From: Candidatus Omnitrophota bacterium
Lineage (GTDB): Bacteria > Omnitrophota > Omnitrophia > JAHJGZ01
Direction: 5' to 3'
DNA: 38,421 nucleotides
Assembly: GCA_018823795.1 (NCBI GenBank)
Contig: JAHJGZ010000168.1
Location: 1-38,421, forward strand
Made by a program: the position numbers and the translations under genes
Shown here: positions 15,110-23,302 of the stretch, piece after piece
Position numbering within the stretch: the first letter of the stretch is position 1
Layout: each line of letters opens with the position of its first letter
The notes under the pieces: generated by a model
What the model saw: only the letters and a program-made list of their open reading frames with translations
The model's database searches: none
What the model was told of the DNA's origin: nothing

Positions 15110-15151
15110 CCTTGACATTTTATCCGTACTTTCATACGTAAAATGTCAAGG
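15110..15151. repeat. Perfect 13-bp hairpin in the DUF523-Minf_1886 gap
   Basis: CCTTGACATTTTA (15110-15122) pairs with TAAAATGTCAAGG (15139-15151); the loop has a small CGTA/TACG pairing. No U-run follows on either strand, so a terminator role is doubtful. Confidence 0.7.
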
Positions 15152-15201
15152 GCACCGTCAGCCATCTCACTGTGCATCACCACTGTTCACTCCGTTATTT
15201 T

Positions 15202-15220
15202 GGGCGCAGGCACTGCGCCC
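15202..15220. repeat. GC-rich hairpin GGGCGCAG/CTGCGCCC
   Basis: An 8-bp perfect GC-rich stem with a 3-nt loop, GCA. On minus it precedes an AAAATAACGG stretch, not a T-run. Similar GC-rich 'GGGGCGCAGTGCCTGCGCCC' palindromes are common intergenic repeats in many genomes, as I recall. Confidence 0.65.
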
Positions 15221-15257
15221 CTACATTACTTTTTCTACTACCGTTTACTGTCAATTG

Positions 15258-15713
15258 TCAACCAGGTTCAACCTCTTCCTCAGTTTTAACTTCAAATCCA
15301 TGATCTACGAGAAACTGTGCTAATACACCATTGCCATTTTTGAGTTTCCCGGAAAAACTACCATCATAAATCGCCCCAAAGCCACATGACGGGCTTCGGG
15401 CTTTCAAGATGGCTCTTGTAATCCCCCTCTGGTAGGCCATTTCATATGCAGCTTGTGCGCCGCGTATAAACTGCTCTGTTACATCACTGCCTTCCTCGCT
15501 CATTACGCGACCTTTACCACATATAACTTCAGCCCCGTCCCCTTCCTGAATTTCTGTCCTTGGCCTTGGAACCCCCATTCCCGCAAGAAGTTCCGGACAT
15601 ACGGCAAGTGAGTCACCTTTATCAAAAATACCTTTTACCAAATGATGTATATTATTGCTACCATTATACTTACAATCATTACCAATCAGGCAGGCACTTA
15701 TTACGTAACACAT
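15258..15713 (-). CDS. DUF523 family protein
   Basis: 151 residues. It shows the family signatures: an N-terminal cysteine motif ISACLIGNDCKYNGSNN, VCPELLAGMGVPRPRTEI, and AILKARSPSCGFGAIYDGSF. These conserved cysteines suggest metal or Fe-S binding, but the function of DUF523 is not established. It starts 3 bp after the lipoate ligase stop, so it closes that operon. Length is typical for the single-domain form. Confidence 0.9.
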   Translation of the reverse strand: MCYVISACLIGNDCKYNGSNNIHHLVKGIFDKGDSLAVCPELLAGMGVPRPRTEIQEGDGAEVICGKGRVMSEEGSDVTEQFIRGAQAAYEMAYQRGITRAILKARSPSCGFGAIYDGSFSGKLKNGNGVLAQFLVDHGFEVKTEEEVEPG

Positions 15714-15716
15714 ACT

Positions 15717-16457
15717 TTAATTTTTTAAAATCCATTCCTCACGAATATATTTTTCATGTTCAAGTACTGACGCTTCTTCAATCTCTTCTTGTGTAAAGGA
15801 GTGTCGCTGTCCGGTAACGCCAAGAACACTATAAAAAGATTGGATAAAAATTTCACACATATTCTCAAAAACTGCATAATAGTTTTCATCTTTCGGCAAC
15901 AATGGCTCGAGAGAAATAGATCCCTGATGGAGGAGAAAGTCGTGTGATCTCTTCTGTGCCCCGCCAGCTATTTTCTTTCCCTCGATCATCAAATCATTCT
16001 TTACCGGCGTTGTAAAACAATCCCTTGTTCCCATAAAAATTGATTCATTGCTATCAAAAAAATCAGTGGCTAATCCTTTTGTATGTAAGGCTTCTTGAAT
16101 AACGGAATGAATTATACGATACGATTCTTTTAAAGACAAAAAAGTTTTGTGAGCTTTTTTATGAGCAACAATTGAATACGTTAAATTATTATCATGAAAA
16201 ACAACACCACCACCAGTAATGCGACGAGTAACATTTGAGGACGCGTGAGAATAATCAATAAGGGGATGGGTTTGCTTCATCTTCTGGCATGCCCCCACCG
16301 TCACTGCCTGAGGATGAAAACCATAGAGTCGTAATACCGGTTGCTGTTGATGTCCGTGAAGGGCCCGACGAAAAAGTACTTCATCAAAAGCCATATTCCG
16401 GCTCGCATTGTGAAACCCGTCACAAATGATGCGCCAAGGTAATGCAGACAAATTCAT
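15717..16457 (-). CDS. Lipoate-protein ligase A family (LplA/LipM-like)
   Basis: 246 residues. The biotin/lipoate transferase fold motifs are visible: RNMAFDEVLFRRAL, VLRLYGFHPQAVTVG, NVTRRITGGGVVFHDNNLTY, and the catalytic-lysine region MIEGKKIAGGAQKR followed by HQGSISL. It attaches lipoate or octanoate to lipoyl domains; the obvious client is the GcvH lipoyl lysine encoded in the same gene block. Whether it uses free lipoate (LplA), octanoyl-ACP (LipM) or amidotransfer (LipL) cannot be read from the motifs alone. It is separated from gcvPB by a four-helix-bundle gene. Confidence 0.9.
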   Translation of the reverse strand: MNLSALPWRIICDGFHNASRNMAFDEVLFRRALHGHQQQPVLRLYGFHPQAVTVGACQKMKQTHPLIDYSHASSNVTRRITGGGVVFHDNNLTYSIVAHKKAHKTFLSLKESYRIIHSVIQEALHTKGLATDFFDSNESIFMGTRDCFTTPVKNDLMIEGKKIAGGAQKRSHDFLLHQGSISLEPLLPKDENYYAVFENMCEIFIQSFYSVLGVTGQRHSFTQEEIEEASVLEHEKYIREEWILKN

Positions 16458-16473
16458 CGAAGATACCTTCTTA

Positions 16474-16503
16474 ATGTAGTTTGTAGTTAGTAGGTTGTAG
16501 TTC
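16474..16503. repeat. TAGTTTGTAGTTAGTAG repeat, left of the IVP gene
   Basis: ATGTAGTTTGTAGTTAGTAG is followed by GTTGTAG. The inverted counterpart CAAACTACAAACTACT appears at 16917-16932 on the other side of the gene and again at 18454-18471 near gcvPA/gcvPB. The four-helix gene is therefore bracketed by an inverted pair. Confidence 0.65.
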
Positions 16504-16504
16504 G

Positions 16505-16864
16505 TTATTTTGAAAAGTGCGTTATGAGTCCGCTTAACATTTTAGAAATAACATAGCAATCATTATACAGCGATTCATACGTCTCTTTTGGCATCTTGTT
16601 TTTATTACACAAGATTGTTAGCATAGGGATACATTCAAATGCTGACCCTTGCGAGATTTCGAAGTGGTGTCTCTTTTCTTTTCTGCCTCTTCTACCACTC
16701 CCTTCGGCAATATTGTTTGCAATAGACACAGCAGCTCGCAATAAATTGTTTCCGATTGATGTTTGTATTCGATAAGGTAATTTTTCGAATAAATCAAAAA
16801 TTTTATCTATGAAATCCAATGCTTTTTGATACACATCCAACTTCTCAAAATCAAACTTGCCCAC
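16505..16864 (-). CDS. Four-helix-bundle protein (23S rRNA intervening-sequence type)
   Basis: 119 residues starting GTG behind AAAGGA. The opening FDFEKLDVYQKALDFIDKIF and the LLRAAVSIANNIAEGSGR segment are diagnostic of the S23/IVP four-helix-bundle family, first seen inside 23S rRNA intervening sequences. Here it is a free-standing gene inserted between gcvPB and the lipoate ligase. It is bracketed by inverted TAGTTTGTAG-type repeats, which suggests it arrived as a small mobile unit or was spread with those repeats. The function is unknown; family call secure. Confidence 0.9.
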   Translation of the reverse strand: MGKFDFEKLDVYQKALDFIDKIFDLFEKLPYRIQTSIGNNLLRAAVSIANNIAEGSGRRGRKEKRHHFEISQGSAFECIPMLTILCNKNKMPKETYESLYNDCYVISKMLSGLITHFSK

Positions 16865-16901
16865 ATTGTTCCTTTCCTATCTTCACTATCAATGTTTTAT
16901 C

Positions 16902-16932
16902 TCAAATTACTACCATCAAACTACAAACTACT
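16902..16932. repeat. Inverted counterpart of the TAGTTTGTAG repeat
   Basis: CAAATTACTACCATCAAACT then ACAAACTACT. It mirrors 16474-16503 across the IVP gene and runs up to the gcvPB stop codon. The GTAATTTG/ATGGTAG elements recur at 18400-18427. Confidence 0.6.
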
Positions 16933-18377
16933 CATTTCCAGCACACATTAGGGAAACGAGCGGCATGCACTTCATCGCACCGCCCTCGCTCAAGCAGGTG
17001 TGGTGCATTTTTTACGATATCAGGATTTTGCCTGCTTTCATCCGCAATTTTTTTTAATGCTTCAACAAAAGCATCCAGCGTTTCCTTCGTTTCTGTTTCA
17101 GTCGGTTCAATCATAAGCGCTTCTGGAACAATCAATGGAAAGGACACTGTTGGCGCATGAAAACCATAATCGAGAAGTCGTTTGCCAATGTCACCAGCAT
17201 GTACATTATAGTTCTTAAAATTTTGTGCCGATGCCACAAACTCATGCATACAATACCCTTCATAGGGAATAGAATAAGAATCCTTTATCTTACTTTTAAT
17301 ATAATTGGCGTTTATAATGGCATCTTCGGTTGCACGACGTAATCCGTCAATCCCTAATGAACGAATATAACAATATGCCTTAATAAGTACGCCCACATTA
17401 CCATAAAATGTTTTAACCTTTCCAATTGTCTTCGGCAATGAGCTATTTAATACATATCGATCTTTTACCTTTTCAACAAGTGGTATCGGCAAATAATCGA
17501 CCAATGTGTTCGTGACTCCTAGTGGTCCAGCCCCCGGCCCGCCGCCGCCATGAGGGGTTGAAAACGTTTTATGAAGATTAAGATGAATAATGTCAAAGCC
17601 CATATCAGCGGGTCGGAATAAGCCCATCAATGCGTTAAGGTTCGCTCCATCATAATACAGGAGACCCCCCTTCTGGTGCACTATGTCTGCGATCTCGAGT
17701 ATGTCATCTTCAAAGAGTCCGAGCGTGTTGGGATTTGTTAACATAAGGCAGGCACATTCCTCATCAACAATCGCTTTGAGTTCATCCACATTCACCCGTC
17801 CGCGATTATTTGATTTTACTTCGACGATTCTGTATCCATACACCGCAGCACTTGCTGGATTGGTACCATGACTCGAATCAGGCACAATAACTTTACTGCG
17901 CCGCGCCTCGCCTCGTGCATCATGGTATGCTTTCACTAACATCATACCCGTTAATTCAGCATGTGCTCCGGCTGCGGGTTGAAAAGAAAAACGTTTCATC
18001 CCGGTCAATGAACACAGATACTGTTCTAACTCGTACATGACGGTGAGTATTCCTTGAACATGTTCAGGTTGCATAGAGGGATGCACCTGCGTAAAGCCAC
18101 TAAGCGCGGCTAAATCTTCATTAACCTTCGGGCTGTATTTCATCGTACAACTTCCCAGCGGATAAAAATGGGTATCAACACAAAAGTTTTTTTGAGAAAG
18201 ACGGAAAAAATGCCGTATTACTTCAGGCTCGCTCACTTCAGGTAGCGCTGTATCAGTTTTTCGTTTGAGGCCATCAGGAATAAACCGATGTAATTCATCC
18301 ATTGACAGGTCCCGGCACGGAAGGGATGCCCCCTGTTTACCTGGTTTACTGTACTCAAAAATTAATTTTTCTTCCAT
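16932..18377 (-). CDS. gcvPB: Glycine dehydrogenase (decarboxylating) subunit 2
   Basis: 481 residues from MEEKLIFEYSKPG, which matches the usual GcvPB start; the 24-residue extension in the track is translated repeat DNA. It forms the PLP-dependent P-protein with GcvPA, decarboxylating glycine and passing the aminomethyl group to lipoyl-GcvH. The PLP lysine lies in LNLHKTFSTPHGGGGPG. Other landmarks are FYPLGSCTMKYSPK, VPDSSHGTNPASA and a C-terminal IEPTETETKETLDAF. Split A/B P-proteins are typical of Gram-positives, archaea and many uncultured phyla. The gap to gcvPA is filled by TAGTTTGTAG-type repeats. Confidence 0.97.
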   Translation of the reverse strand: MEEKLIFEYSKPGKQGASLPCRDLSMDELHRFIPDGLKRKTDTALPEVSEPEVIRHFFRLSQKNFCVDTHFYPLGSCTMKYSPKVNEDLAALSGFTQVHPSMQPEHVQGILTVMYELEQYLCSLTGMKRFSFQPAAGAHAELTGMMLVKAYHDARGEARRSKVIVPDSSHGTNPASAAVYGYRIVEVKSNNRGRVNVDELKAIVDEECACLMLTNPNTLGLFEDDILEIADIVHQKGGLLYYDGANLNALMGLFRPADMGFDIIHLNLHKTFSTPHGGGGPGAGPLGVTNTLVDYLPIPLVEKVKDRYVLNSSLPKTIGKVKTFYGNVGVLIKAYCYIRSLGIDGLRRATEDAIINANYIKSKIKDSYSIPYEGYCMHEFVASAQNFKNYNVHAGDIGKRLLDYGFHAPTVSFPLIVPEALMIEPTETETKETLDAFVEALKKIADESRQNPDIVKNAPHLLERGRCDEVHAARFPNVCWK

Positions 18378-18399
18378 GGTAAAGGTACTCTTGTTCTCC

Positions 18400-18471
18400 G
18401 TAATTTGTAGATGGTAGTTGGTAATTTGAAAAAAAAGTTCAATCAACAAACTACAAACTACTAACTACTAA
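18400..18471. repeat. Inverted TAGTTTGTAG-type repeats between gcvPA and gcvPB
   Basis: GTAATTTGTAGATGGTAGTT followed by GGTAATTTG on the left and CAAACTACAAACTACTAACT followed by ACTAACCG on the right form an imperfect inverted pair around an A-rich centre. The right arm runs into the last codons of gcvPA. Confidence 0.6.
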
Positions 18472-19807
18472 CCGCTAACGAAAATTCTTTAACAAAACGA
18501 TCTAAGTCCTCTTTTGTTTTGGTCTCTGTCGCACACACAAGTAATTCATTTTTTAATTTTGGATAAAACCTCTGAAGAGAAAGGCCTGCATATATTCCCT
18601 TTTTAAGTAATGCAGCTATTATCTTTTCCACGTCTTTATTGATTCTTATAACAAATTCATTAAAGATCGGCCCGGTAAAGGTAATTTCACACTCCAAGAC
18701 TGACGTGAATGCTTCCCGGAGGTAATTCGCATTTTGAATATTTAAATCAGCGACCTGCCGTAATCCCTCTTTTCCTAACGTAGTTAAATAGACTCCTGCG
18801 GCTAAAGCACACAAGGCTTGGTTCGAACAGATGTTTGAGGTGGCCCGCTCTCTCCTAATATGTTGTTCACGCGTTTGTAACGTAAGGGTAAACATCCTCC
18901 GGCCTTCGCTGTCATGGCTCAACCCAACCAGACGGCCAGGAATCTTTCGCATGAGTTCTTTTTTGACGGCAAAATAGCCAAGATAAGGACCGCCAAATGA
19001 AAGTGGGTTGCCAAAAACCTGTGCCTCACCACAGGCAATATCAGCATTCCATTCACCGGGAGATTTAAATCGCGCGAGCGAGAGTGGATTTGCAACGATA
19101 ATAAAATGGGCGCCACACGCATGAATGAGTTTTTCTATCTCAGAAAAGTTTTCTACAATACCAAAAAAATTAGGTGATTGAACAATGCAACAGGCAACAT
19201 CTTCATGAAGTGCTGTCTTAAAACGACTGCTATCGAGCATACCCTCACTCGTAAAAGGAATCTCTATACATTCACCCGCCGTACCGCGCAGATATGTCTT
19301 TAAAACCTGGCGATATTCAGGATGCACACTGGATGCAACGATAACCTTTTTTCTTTTTTTGACAGACATACTTACAAGAGCTGCTTCTGCCATACTCGTA
19401 GCACCATCATAATGTGATGCATTAGAGACATCCATGCCGGTAAGAGTACACATCATACTTTGATATTCATACATAGCCTGCAGCGTTCCTTGGCTTGCCT
19501 CCGCTTGATACGGTGTATAGGCAGTATAAAATTCACTCCGAGACGTAACGTGATGAACAACCGATGGTATGAAATGTTCATAGGCACCTGCACCAATAAA
19601 TGAAAGAACGGTATCGGTCGATTTATTTTGATGTGCTAACGAGCGTACCATCGTGCGCAATTCAAGTTCGCTTAATGGGTGAGGAAGTTTTATAACTGGA
19701 TTGCGCAACTGTCGTGGGATAGCTGCACACAATTCTTCAAAATCAGTTACGCCAATTTCTTGAAGCATTACTTTTCTATCGTGATCGGTGAGTGAGGCGT
19801 AGCTCAT
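18461..19807 (-). CDS. gcvPA: Glycine dehydrogenase (decarboxylating) subunit 1
   Basis: 448 residues, normal for GcvPA. Landmarks: FIGAGAYEHFIPSVVHHVTS, FYTAYTPYQAEASQGTLQAM, the glycine-rich FGGPYLGYFAVKK, PGRLVGLSHDSEGRRMFTLT, and RREKATSNIC-type RRERATSNICSNQALCALAA. It lacks the PLP lysine, which is on GcvPB, as expected for the split enzyme. The start overlaps the gcvH stop as ATGA, so the two are translationally coupled. The last few codons lie in repeat sequence, but the ORF is intact. Confidence 0.97.
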   Translation of the reverse strand: MSYASLTDHDRKVMLQEIGVTDFEELCAAIPRQLRNPVIKLPHPLSELELRTMVRSLAHQNKSTDTVLSFIGAGAYEHFIPSVVHHVTSRSEFYTAYTPYQAEASQGTLQAMYEYQSMMCTLTGMDVSNASHYDGATSMAEAALVSMSVKKRKKVIVASSVHPEYRQVLKTYLRGTAGECIEIPFTSEGMLDSSRFKTALHEDVACCIVQSPNFFGIVENFSEIEKLIHACGAHFIIVANPLSLARFKSPGEWNADIACGEAQVFGNPLSFGGPYLGYFAVKKELMRKIPGRLVGLSHDSEGRRMFTLTLQTREQHIRRERATSNICSNQALCALAAGVYLTTLGKEGLRQVADLNIQNANYLREAFTSVLECEITFTGPIFNEFVIRINKDVEKIIAALLKKGIYAGLSLQRFYPKLKNELLVCATETKTKEDLDRFVKEFSLAVSS

Positions 19808-20190
19808 TGTTCTCCTTCAATATGCTTTCCATACGCTGCAGCATCCATCAACGAATTCAATTCATTTTCATTTGAACATTCGAGTTTAAAGAGCCACCCC
19901 TTGCCATACGGATCACTATTAATAAGGGCCGGATTATTCTCTAAATCAGTATTCACTTCGAGAACTCGCCCTGAAAGTGGCGCAAAAATATCAAAAGCTG
20001 CTTTAACTGATTCAACAACACATACAGCTTCGCCAGCCTTTATATCCCGGCTAATATCGGGAAGTTCAACATAGACAACATCTGAAAGTTCTTTCTGTGC
20101 ATATTCAGTTACTCCGACAATACAAACTTTTTCTTCCTTTTTTGTCCATTCATGTGTCTTCGTGTACTTACAATTGTTTGGAAATTTCAT
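19804..20190 (-). CDS. gcvH: Glycine cleavage system H protein
   Basis: 128 residues from MKFPNNCKYTKTHEW, preferred over the track's start nine codons upstream because AAAGGA sits 7 nt before this ATG and the family begins here. The lipoylated lysine is Lys63 in VVESVKAAFDIFAPLSG. GcvH shuttles the aminomethyl group between GcvP and GcvT. It is the first gene of the present gcvH-gcvPA-gcvPB unit and has its own promoter-like sequence immediately upstream. gcvT, usually in front of it, lies 10 kb away beyond the peptide-modification island. Confidence 0.97.
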   Translation of the reverse strand: MKFPNNCKYTKTHEWTKKEEKVCIVGVTEYAQKELSDVVYVELPDISRDIKAGEAVCVVESVKAAFDIFAPLSGRVLEVNTDLENNPALINSDPYGKGWLFKLECSNENELNSLMDAAAYGKHIEGEQ

Positions 20191-20215
20191 GGAATGTCCT
20201 TTCTTTAGAACGCAC

Positions 20216-20244
20216 ATTATCGCGAATCAAATGCATATTGTCAC
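20216..20244 (-). promoter_or_regulatory. Sigma70-type promoter of gcvH
   Basis: On minus, GTGACA (20244-20239) is followed by a 17-nt spacer and GATAAT (20221-20216). Each box matches the consensus at five of six positions, and the spacing is ideal. The predicted start near 20209 would leave a leader of about 20 nt with AAAGGA before the gcvH ATG. Confidence 0.65.
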
Positions 20245-20261
20245 AGTAATGCTCGATGTTT

Positions 20262-20333
20262 GATACTTGAATACTCGGTATTTATTTTAAGAATACCCTT
20301 CGAAACGTACCGTTCTTGCTAGAATCAAGTATC
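20262..20333. repeat. Multi-arm inverted repeat at the island edge
   Basis: GATACTTGA (20262-20270) pairs with TCAAGTATC (20325-20333). Inside lie GGTATT/AATACC (20277-20282, 20292-20297) and AACG-TAC-CGTT (20304-20314). It is upstream of the gcvH promoter and marks the boundary between the gcv genes and the ABC-transporter end of the island. The interval from here to 20498 holds otherwise only the small hairpin below. Confidence 0.55.
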
Positions 20334-20434
20334 CGGCATTTAAAACTTTGTACATTCATTTGTTATAAAACTGTAAGTTAATTTAGTAACATACGTTACG
20401 TATTGAAAATATGGGCGATTAAACAGAAATGAAT

Positions 20435-20457
20435 TTATTTCCTGTAACCGGAAATAA
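20435..20457 (-). terminator. Possible terminator after the ABC transporter
   Basis: TTATTTCC (20435-20442) pairs with GGAAATAA (20450-20457). On minus it lies about 40 nt past the stop of the ABC gene and is followed by ATTCATTTCTGTTT, a T-rich but imperfect tract. The weak stem makes it a candidate only. Confidence 0.35.
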
Positions 20458-20498
20458 TGTAAGTTGGTATTATATCAACTAATAGAGAAAATGCAATA

Positions 20499-22247
20499 TT
20501 AAATGAATGGTGGAATTGAATTAATGATTTGATGAGCAAACAATTTAGAAAATTCGCTTTCTCTATTCAATAAATCCTTACTATTACATGTAATTATTTC
20601 GTGGGAATTGATAAAACAATAAACGAGTTCTGCGCACATTACGGTGGATAACCTATGTGATATTGTAATAAAAGTAATTTTATCCTGAAATTGTTTAATA
20701 TTTGACACTATTTTGTCTTCACTTGATGCATCTAATGAAGACATGGCTTCATCTAATATCAGTATCGTCGGCCTTTTAATCAATGCACGTGCAATAGCAA
20801 TCCTTTGTTTTTGGCCATCAGAAAGCATACACCCATTTTCCCCAATAATAGTATTATATCGATTACTAAAGTTATTAATAATTTCCTCTATGCCCACTAT
20901 CTGGGAAACACGTATTATTTCATCCATTGTTGCATCTTCTTTTCCATATACTATATTATTTGCAATACTGTCATTCCAAAGAAAAGGCTCTTGACATGCA
21001 ACGCCAATTTGACTTTTCAGTACAGACAGAGACATATTGTTAATATCATATCCATCAATTAGAATTTTGCCACTCCACGGTTCATAAAGACGCATCAATA
21101 AATTTACAAAAGTAGTCTTACCACAACCAGAGGGACCAACGAGAGCAATATGCTTCGATGCTTCTATACAAAAGTTTATATTTTTAAAAATATGTCCCTC
21201 ACGCTTATATCCAAAATTCACCTCCTGAAACAATATTGATCCTTGCCGAATTGAAATTTTCTCCTTATCCGTAACCGTAACTATCTGCAACTGCTCACCC
21301 ATAATCTCCTCTATCACCTGACACGATGTAATTCCACGAATAATTACTTGAAAAGACTCGGAAATCTTTGTTTGAAACACCATGAGCTGCCCAAAATAAA
21401 TTATTATTGCTGAAAAGGTTCCTAAACTCATTCTTCCTGTTATAACCTGATAAATACCAAAAACCACAATGAATCCTGCTACAGCCTTGCCTGCTAAGAC
21501 AGAAGTAACGCTACGCAGAGATTCCAATCGTAAATGTCTTATACTCAAGCGGGTATTAGTAAGTACCTTTTTAAAATAGGTACGTATAGTCACCGATTCT
21601 TTACCAAATAATTTGATCAGATAAATATGCGAAAAAAGCTCCTCTAAATTCACAAAGATACTTTGACTACTATCATTCAAAACTTTCCATGAACGCTGCA
21701 CTATTGAACTAAAATAACAATATGGTACATATATAAAAGGGATGAGGACAATCGCTATACATGCCATTTTAAAATCAAGAAAATACATAATGATCAAAGT
21801 CAATAATAACCGTATAAAAAGAAAGAGTAATTGTGGCGGGATTTCAGTAATAAATTGAGTGACCCTTTTTATATCATAACTTAAATTATAGAGATGCTGC
21901 CCCGCAGATTTCTTCTGAAACCATTGATACGAATATCCTTGAATATTTTTAAACACTTTTTTTTGCAGATCTAAAGTTATTTTTTGGTTTACATAATGCT
22001 CTAAATATTCTCTGAATAAATCAATTAAACTCGATAAGAAAACAATGGCTCCCAGAGCTAATGCGAGAAAAGTAAAAATACGTACATCATGCTTCTCTAT
22101 TGCCTCGTCAACGACTAACCTGCATAAATAAGGGCTTATTAAGCCTAAAATACTTCCCATGCCACTTAGTATAAATATGATTAACCACTTCTTACGGTAC
22201 GGATAAAGGAATTTAAAAAATAAAAAATAAAGTTTGAATTTTGACAT
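20499..22247 (-). CDS. ABC exporter, fused permease and ATPase
   Basis: 582 residues from the ATG at 22247 (the track adds a preceding GTG). About 320 residues of type I exporter membrane domain (six helices; for example WLIIFILSGMGSILGLISPYLC) are followed by a nucleotide-binding domain with Walker A GPSGCGKTT, Q-loop ACQEPFLW, signature LSDGQKQR, Walker B TILILDEAMSSLD and H-loop ITISHRLS. No C39 peptidase domain is present at the N-terminus, so this transporter cannot itself cut a double-glycine leader. As the last gene of the island it is the likely exporter of the modified peptide (inference). The base composition is clearly AT-rich compared with the gcv genes next door. Confidence 0.93.
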   Translation of the reverse strand: MSKFKLYFLFFKFLYPYRKKWLIIFILSGMGSILGLISPYLCRLVVDEAIEKHDVRIFTFLALALGAIVFLSSLIDLFREYLEHYVNQKITLDLQKKVFKNIQGYSYQWFQKKSAGQHLYNLSYDIKRVTQFITEIPPQLLFLFIRLLLTLIIMYFLDFKMACIAIVLIPFIYVPYCYFSSIVQRSWKVLNDSSQSIFVNLEELFSHIYLIKLFGKESVTIRTYFKKVLTNTRLSIRHLRLESLRSVTSVLAGKAVAGFIVVFGIYQVITGRMSLGTFSAIIIYFGQLMVFQTKISESFQVIIRGITSCQVIEEIMGEQLQIVTVTDKEKISIRQGSILFQEVNFGYKREGHIFKNINFCIEASKHIALVGPSGCGKTTFVNLLMRLYEPWSGKILIDGYDINNMSLSVLKSQIGVACQEPFLWNDSIANNIVYGKEDATMDEIIRVSQIVGIEEIINNFSNRYNTIIGENGCMLSDGQKQRIAIARALIKRPTILILDEAMSSLDASSEDKIVSNIKQFQDKITFITISHRLSTVMCAELVYCFINSHEIITCNSKDLLNRESEFSKLFAHQIINSIPPFI

Positions 22248-22382
22248 CACTGTCTCACTTTCCCTTTCACGTATTTTGAAGTATAAAAATATACAATACC
22301 GGTTAACAAAGTAATAGTCTATTGTAGAAAATGGATGGACGAATTTGGATAAACCCTATTGAAATAAAAACTTGCGGCTTGT

Positions 22383-23219
22383 TCATTCTTTATGTAATGC
22401 AACCGAAAATATATCTTCTGGAACTTCCTCAAAACGCATTGTATCAATAATGACATTCCCTATCAATTTGTTATTTTCATACATCGTTATACGAAACGGG
22501 ATCAAAAAAGGCCCTATTCTTTTTTCATTTAAATAATATTCTGTTCTTTTTCGCTCGTTCTCAAGACCAATGTTAGCTGTATTCTCTATTGAAACTATTC
22601 GAAAAGAATTTATTTCAATATAATATATATCACTTTCTTTTTCGCCTAATAAAGACTCAAGGATATGACAGTTTCTGCCCCTTACTTTCTTTTCACCTCT
22701 ATACTTCAAAGAGTTCCGGTCTCTTATTAGATATGACAACGTTAGAGAAATGCCATTGAACGGCTCATATCTGAGCTCCTCCTGAATACTCTCTCTTAAA
22801 TTTTGAACCTTATCATTATCAGTGATGAGATCACCATTCTCCGAATAATATACTTGTCCGGAATTATAAATGGTCGTAACGCGTCGTTCATTTGATAAAT
22901 AATCCCCACGAATTTTATCGGGGTACTTAAAGTAACGTTCAATCCGTCTCCAAGCTCCATTGGCCCGGCTCATATGGGACAACAGTACATACCCTCGCAT
23001 CTTAGAAGCCGAATCATTCATCCCATATTCGTCTATTGCCTTACTGAGTATATATTCAGCAATATCACTTTTTTTAGTTTGAATGCTTAAAAAAAGAAAT
23101 GCACCATACGCCACCATTAATACAATAATAATAATACTACACGCATATACTAGAGAATCGATAAAAATAGGATTACTTATCTTAAATTTACTCAATATTT
23201 TTTTTACATTATTATACAC
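22383..23219 (-). CDS. Membrane-anchored LolA-like protein
   Basis: 278 residues, GTG start behind AGAGG. One N-terminal transmembrane helix (VYACSIIIIVLMVAYGAFLF) is followed by a region whose repeating strand pattern resembles LolA/outer-membrane lipoprotein-sorting proteins: RIERYFKYPDKIRGDY, TTIYNSGQVYYSENG, YRGEKKVRGRNCHILESL, then DIYYIEINSFRIVSIE and FRITMYENNKLIGNVIIDTM. LolA-fold proteins bind acyl chains or hydrophobic ligands in the periplasm. Here it sits between the candidate precursor peptide and the ABC exporter, so it may escort a hydrophobic product or serve as immunity. Fold call moderate, role inferred. Confidence 0.65.
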   Translation of the reverse strand: MYNNVKKILSKFKISNPIFIDSLVYACSIIIIVLMVAYGAFLFLSIQTKKSDIAEYILSKAIDEYGMNDSASKMRGYVLLSHMSRANGAWRRIERYFKYPDKIRGDYLSNERRVTTIYNSGQVYYSENGDLITDNDKVQNLRESIQEELRYEPFNGISLTLSYLIRDRNSLKYRGEKKVRGRNCHILESLLGEKESDIYYIEINSFRIVSIENTANIGLENERKRTEYYLNEKRIGPFLIPFRITMYENNKLIGNVIIDTMRFEEVPEDIFSVALHKE

Positions 23220-23302
23220 CGCAATATACCTCTGTTATCCTTCTTGATCTTTTTTGCTATCGCAACACCAGAACCATATCGTATATACATAGTAGAGCTA
23301 TT

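Noticed and set aside
20191-20498. Attachment site or tRNA at the island edge
   Set aside because: No tRNA-like cloverleaf, no integrase, and no direct repeat shared with the other edge (30159-30291) was found by eye.
20499-22247. C39 peptidase-containing ABC transporter
   Set aside because: The protein begins with the first membrane helix; there is no room or motif for an N-terminal cysteine protease.
23213-23302. 28-codon minus-strand ORF just after the candidate precursor
   Set aside because: It runs into the LolA-like start in another frame and lacks a ribosome-binding site and leader/core layout.
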